Shown here piece by piece: positions 5,397-8,061 of a stretch of DNA of 8,061 bases. The DNA is from an uncultured Verrucomicrobiota bacterium (lineage in GTDB: Bacteria; Verrucomicrobiota; Kiritimatiellia; RFP12; UBA1067): positions 1-8,061 of the forward strand of contig CAMEZU010000072.1 of assembly GCA_945947925.1 (NCBI GenBank), given 5' to 3'. The notes beneath the pieces are model-generated. The model was given only the letters and a program-made list of their open reading frames with translations, was not told the origin of the DNA and searched no databases. Within the stretch, counting starts at the first letter, position 1. Each line of letters begins with the position of its first letter. The translations under genes and the position numbers were made by a program.

Positions 5397-7457
5397 TCAG
5401 TACTTGACGTACATCTTTTTTCGGCCGACAGAGCCGCGAGCGCCCCTTCTCTGCGGCGTTGTCGGTGCCGCGACGGACACCTGCTCGGACTCGGTCGCAT
5501 GATCGTCCCCGTACGACCAGATGGCGCTCATTGAGAAGTACCGGAGGATATCGACGAGATCCTTGGCCGCACCCTTCTGCCCGTCGCTTCCCGTGAGGAG
5601 CCGGAGGCAGGCGATGGTGTTCTGGCATTCCTCGGAGATCATCAGCATGCCGCTGTCGAACAGGTCGATCAGCTTCTGGTATCCGATCGCGGTCTTCTGT
5701 CCGTCGGCGATTTCCCATCCGTCCATCAGGCCCTCGAGGTCGCGCAGCAGCGTCTGGTTGGCATCCTTGGAGATCTTGGACTGCGCCGCGGCCCGCGAGT
5801 CGACGAGGCGGAACAGCTGCCGTTCGCAGGCGCCGTTGCGGTCCGACCACGAATCGATCTCGTCCCGGTCCGGAGGGTTGTCGGTTCCCGACTTCGCCCT
5901 CCAGTCCAGGTAGTCCTTCCATCTCTCGAGGCGGGCGATCTCGAACTTGTAGCGGTTGTATCCGAAACCGAACGAGTCCTGGCCCTCGCCGCGCGCACCG
6001 TCGTTCAGTCCGTGTTTGCGATCGCTCGGCTTCGCCCATTCTCCCGGGATGCCGACGCCGGGGATGTCGTAGCGCCCCGGCCATTCGCGCAGCATGTATC
6101 CGATGCCTGTGACGGGATCCTTCCCGAACCAGCCGAAGACCCAATTGCGCTCCGGAGCCGGATCCGTCACCATGCAGCGCACGAGGCGCTTCGGGATGTC
6201 GGCAGGCTTGACGATGTTCTTCGCGCCGAACGTCTTGATGAGCACGCCCTTGGTCGACTTGGCCATGCCGTACACGGAGGACAGGATGACGGCCTCCGCA
6301 TTCCGGTTCTTCATCTTCTCGATCAGGAGCCCGCTCGGTTTCCCGTAGGGGTTGTCGGATGCATAAAACCAAATAGCAGCTGCTTCCCCGCCCTGACATC
6401 GACAAACTCTCGGCGTGTAATCAAAGGCGCGTCGGTCAGGCACTTCGCCAGGATCGCGACCATCTCCCTGGTCGAATAGCCATTCAAAACAGTCTTCAGG
6501 TCTGGATTCGGGGATGTTGCAATCTCCCTGCATACCCGCGCGACGCCACGCCGTAAGTTCCTCATACTCCTCCTTCGTCAGGTTCAGCTCGCTCCAGGGC
6601 TGCATCTCCGGAGCCTTCTTCGGACGCAGGTACGCCCGGTGCCAGCGCGTGACGATCGCGCTGTCGAGGAACGTCGCGATCGGCGTCGTGTAGCCGTGCA
6701 GCGGAGTGAACGTTCCGATGAACTCTCCGGCCCTCGAGGTGATACGCGTCGTCAGCAGGTCGTACTCGCCCTGCGGATATTCCTCGTCGGCGATCGCGAC
6801 GTCGTACTCGACGCCTTCTCGAGCGGCTGTCTTCTGTTCGTACGTCGTGAAGTCGAGCTTGCTACCCCACTTCGTCACGATCCTCGAGCCGGCGAATCCG
6901 TTCTTCTCCGTGTAGTTGATGTTCTCGACGACGTCGTTCGCCTTCTTCGTCGCGATGTTCCGCGCACGAAGATCCGGATGCAGATACTTCCAGAGACGCG
7001 GCATCTGGTTCTTCTTCTGCGTCGGAAGCGTCTGCGCGCCCCAGCAGAGCAACCGGTTTGGCTGCATGATTGCCTTCGCAAGCAGCTTCGCGGCGAAGTC
7101 CGTCTTCGCCGCACGGTTCGATCCCATGATCAGCAGCTTCGTGACGCCGTAGGCGAATCCGAGGCGGCGCCGCATCGCGTCGGCGAACGCCTCCGCCGTC
7201 CATTCGGGACCGAGGCGGCGCTTGATGTACGCCCGCTCCTGGTCGGACCAGTAGGCGTTGCGCAACAGCGCGAGCGCGACATACCAGATCGGGGGCTCGT
7301 AGCCGTAGACGAGTGCATTCTCCTTCTCGAGCTTGAGCTGGCGCTGGCGCAACGACTCGAGGTACTGCGCCGCCGCACGGTCGTCCAGTCCGCGCTTGCG
7401 GCCGAACGCCTGGATCTGCGCCGGCGTCGCCGGCTGCAGCCTGTCATCGCGAATCAT
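5397..7457 (-). CDS. terL: Terminase large subunit (packaging ATPase and nuclease)
   Basis: A 686-residue protein that would pump phage DNA into the procapsid and cut it. Its N-terminal ATPase domain shows a Walker A-like GSNRAAKT (112-119), which has Ala at 117 where the classical loop has Gly; a Walker B VAIADEE (220-226, D224 and E225 the key acids); and a GTFTP coupling motif (248-252). The C-terminal nuclease domain has an RNase-H-like TDPAPERNW (431-439, D432), a central RYKFEIARLERW region (502-513) and DLVDILRY (633-640, D633 or D636 the last acid). The basic C-terminus (668-686) could contact the portal or DNA. It is slightly longer than the commonest terminases, mainly through a linker at 280-365. 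The start ATG 7457 has GGAG seven bases upstream and overlaps the previous gene by 14 bases. A region of lower third-position GC lies at about 6361-6540. Confidence 0.95.
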   Translation of the reverse strand: MIRDDRLQPATPAQIQAFGRKRGLDDRAAAQYLESLRQRQLKLEKENALVYGYEPPIWYVALALLRNAYWSDQERAYIKRRLGPEWTAEAFADAMRRRLGFAYGVTKLLIMGSNRAAKTDFAAKLLAKAIMQPNRLLCWGAQTLPTQKKNQMPRLWKYLHPDLRARNIATKKANDVVENINYTEKNGFAGSRIVTKWGSKLDFTTYEQKTAAREGVEYDVAIADEEYPQGEYDLLTTRITSRAGEFIGTFTPLHGYTTPIATFLDSAIVTRWHRAYLRPKKAPEMQPWSELNLTKEEYEELTAWRRAGMQGDCNIPESRPEDCFEWLFDQGDGRDPGEVPDRRAFDYTPRVCRCQGGEAAAIWFYASDNPYGKPSGLLIEKMKNRNAEAVILSSVYGMAKSTKGVLIKTFGAKNIVKPADIPKRLVRCMVTDPAPERNWVFGWFGKDPVTGIGYMLREWPGRYDIPGVGIPGEWAKPSDRKHGLNDGARGEGQDSFGFGYNRYKFEIARLERWKDYLDWRAKSGTDNPPDRDEIDSWSDRNGACERQLFRLVDSRAAAQSKISKDANQTLLRDLEGLMDGWEIADGQKTAIGYQKLIDLFDSGMLMISEECQNTIACLRLLTGSDGQKGAAKDLVDILRYFSMSAIWSYGDDHATESEQVSVAAPTTPQRRGARGSVGRKKMYVKY

Positions 7458-7767
7458 GTCGGCGCTCCGGTTGTTTCTTCCACTCCTCGATACCGTACTG
7501 CAGGTCCGTGGCGAACGCCCGCAGCGCCTTCATTCCGCCTCGAATCTCGAACAGCTCGCGCTGGTCGATCGCCCCGGGACGGGTGAGCTTCTGCTCGAGT
7601 TTCGAGAACTCCCATTGCGCCACCAGGAGCGGAAGTCGGCGCGAGCCCTCGTGCGTCGACGCGAAGTAGGCCTCGACCGTGGCGTCGTCGACGTCCTGGA
7701 TGTTGTGCAGGTCGACCGTCCGGCGCCTGCGGTACGAACCCAAGATATTCTTGATTGCCTTGAACAT
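7444..7767 (-). CDS. Small unknown protein before terL (possible small terminase or packaging factor)
   Basis: A 107-residue protein with no family that I recognise. It opens with a basic amphipathic stretch (K3 to R16, ending YRRRR), then a DDATVEAY segment (27-34), a leucine-rich helix LPLLVAQWEFSKLEQKL (45-61) and a second helix ELFEIRGGMKALRAFATDL (71-89), ending in a charged tail. Composition is mostly helical and there is no membrane segment. It starts at ATG 7767 after a strong GAGGAGGA and overlaps terL by 14 bases, so the two are coupled. Position just before terL fits a small terminase subunit, but no helix-turn-helix pattern is clear and the protein is shorter than most; treat that as a guess. 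Confidence 0.75.
   Translation of the reverse strand: MFKAIKNILGSYRRRRTVDLHNIQDVDDATVEAYFASTHEGSRRLPLLVAQWEFSKLEQKLTRPGAIDQRELFEIRGGMKALRAFATDLQYGIEEWKKQPERRHDSR
7465..7468 (-). promoter_or_regulatory. SD of terL
   Basis: GGAG seven bases before ATG 7457, lying inside the upstream gene, fixes the terL start. Confidence 0.7.
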
Positions 7768-7770
7768 GAC

Positions 7771-7778
7771 TCCTCCTC
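7771..7778 (-). promoter_or_regulatory. SD of the 107-residue gene, overlapping the previous stop
   Basis: GAGGAGGA, with its first bases shared with the TGA stop of the gene to the right, lies three bases before ATG 7767 (AGGAGG is four bases away). It is the strongest SD in the window and suggests stop-start coupling. Confidence 0.8.
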
Positions 7779-8061
7779 AACCGTTGAAGCCCTTGCGGGG
7801 CGTGATTTCGCCGGGGACCCACGACCTCGTCTTCGGATCCCAATGCTCCCACCGTCCGCCGCGCATGCGCTCGCGGACCTTGCCGATGTGATTTCGCGTG
7901 CCGTCCGGACTGTTGCCGTCGTTCCAGTTGCCGTCCTCGGCCTGCCAATGATACCGGCGCTGCATGTCGTCCCAGAATCCCTGGCCCGCCTCCGTGAGGA
8001 CCTCCTTGCCCTCCGTTGCGACGGCGTTCAGCACGGCGCGCCGGCTGCGCTTGACGACGAG
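7777..8061 (-). CDS. Unknown protein, C-terminal part (enters from the right edge)
   Basis: The frame ends with TGA at 7777-7779 and stays open to base 8061, giving 94 codons before the stop. An in-frame GTG at 8034 has no SD, so the true start probably lies outside the window. The visible part reads LVVKRSRRAVLNAVATEGKE at its start, then an aromatic, charged section with W and H residues (for example DDMQRRYHW and GGRWEHWDPKTRSWVPGEI). No nuclease or zinc motif is complete and no family is recognised. It ends 9 bases before the next gene and is in the same operon. Confidence 0.65.
   Translation of the reverse strand, partial: LVVKRSRRAVLNAVATEGKEVLTEAGQGFWDDMQRRYHWQAEDGNWNDGNSPDGTRNHIGKVRERMRGGRWEHWDPKTRSWVPGEITPRKGFNG

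Noticed and set aside
5215..6405. Minus-strand 396-codon frame overlapping the end of terL
   Set aside because: Arg/Gly/Pro-rich out-of-frame reading of terL, no motif; terL nuclease motifs cover the same bases.
6639..7586. Plus-strand open frame of 315 codons
   Set aside because: Antisense to terL and the small upstream gene; no supporting motif.
7777..8034. Complete 85-residue gene starting at GTG 8034
   Set aside because: No SD before the GTG and the frame remains open to the window edge, so it is treated as a partial gene.

Overview
This window is a stretch of the virion-assembly (late) region of a tailed double-stranded DNA phage or prophage. All seven genes that can be supported lie on the minus strand, so transcription runs from right to left. 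Base composition is GC-rich (roughly 60 percent by eye), third codon positions are strongly G/C, genes are tightly packed, and nearly every gene has a purine-rich Shine-Dalgarno site. The host therefore uses classical SD-led initiation. The host cannot be named from the sequence. The tail-fibre linker motifs (a W..V.DKP..YPP module and ADAKAVG linkers) resemble those common in phages from animal-gut bacteria, but that is only an impression.

Layout in transcription order: (1) the 3' end of an unrecognised gene entering from the right edge (8061-7777); (2) a small unknown gene (7767-7444) overlapping the start of (3) the large terminase subunit terL (7457-5397), with visible ATPase and nuclease motifs; (4) a 185-base gap holding a structured element after terL and a promoter-like sequence; (5) a charge-segregated scaffolding-type protein (5211-4360) with an extreme aspartate tract; (6) the HK97-fold major capsid protein (4357-3143), SU10-like in pattern, with what looks like a small carbohydrate-binding-type module inserted near residue 286; (7) a short gap filled by a strong hairpin; (8) the portal protein (3091-986); (9) the N-terminal 325 residues of a tail-fibre-like protein (976 to the left edge).

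Together these genes would build the procapsid (scaffold plus capsid protein), provide the DNA entry vertex (portal), power DNA packaging (terminase) and begin the host-recognition apparatus (tail fibre). The order terminase, scaffold, capsid, portal, tail fibre is unusual, because the portal normally lies between terminase and capsid genes. The points most worth a second look are the module inserted in the capsid protein, the hairpin that hides the portal ribosome-binding site directly after the capsid gene, and the modular repeats of the tail-fibre gene. The plus strand holds several long open frames, but they are antisense shadows of GC-rich genes.
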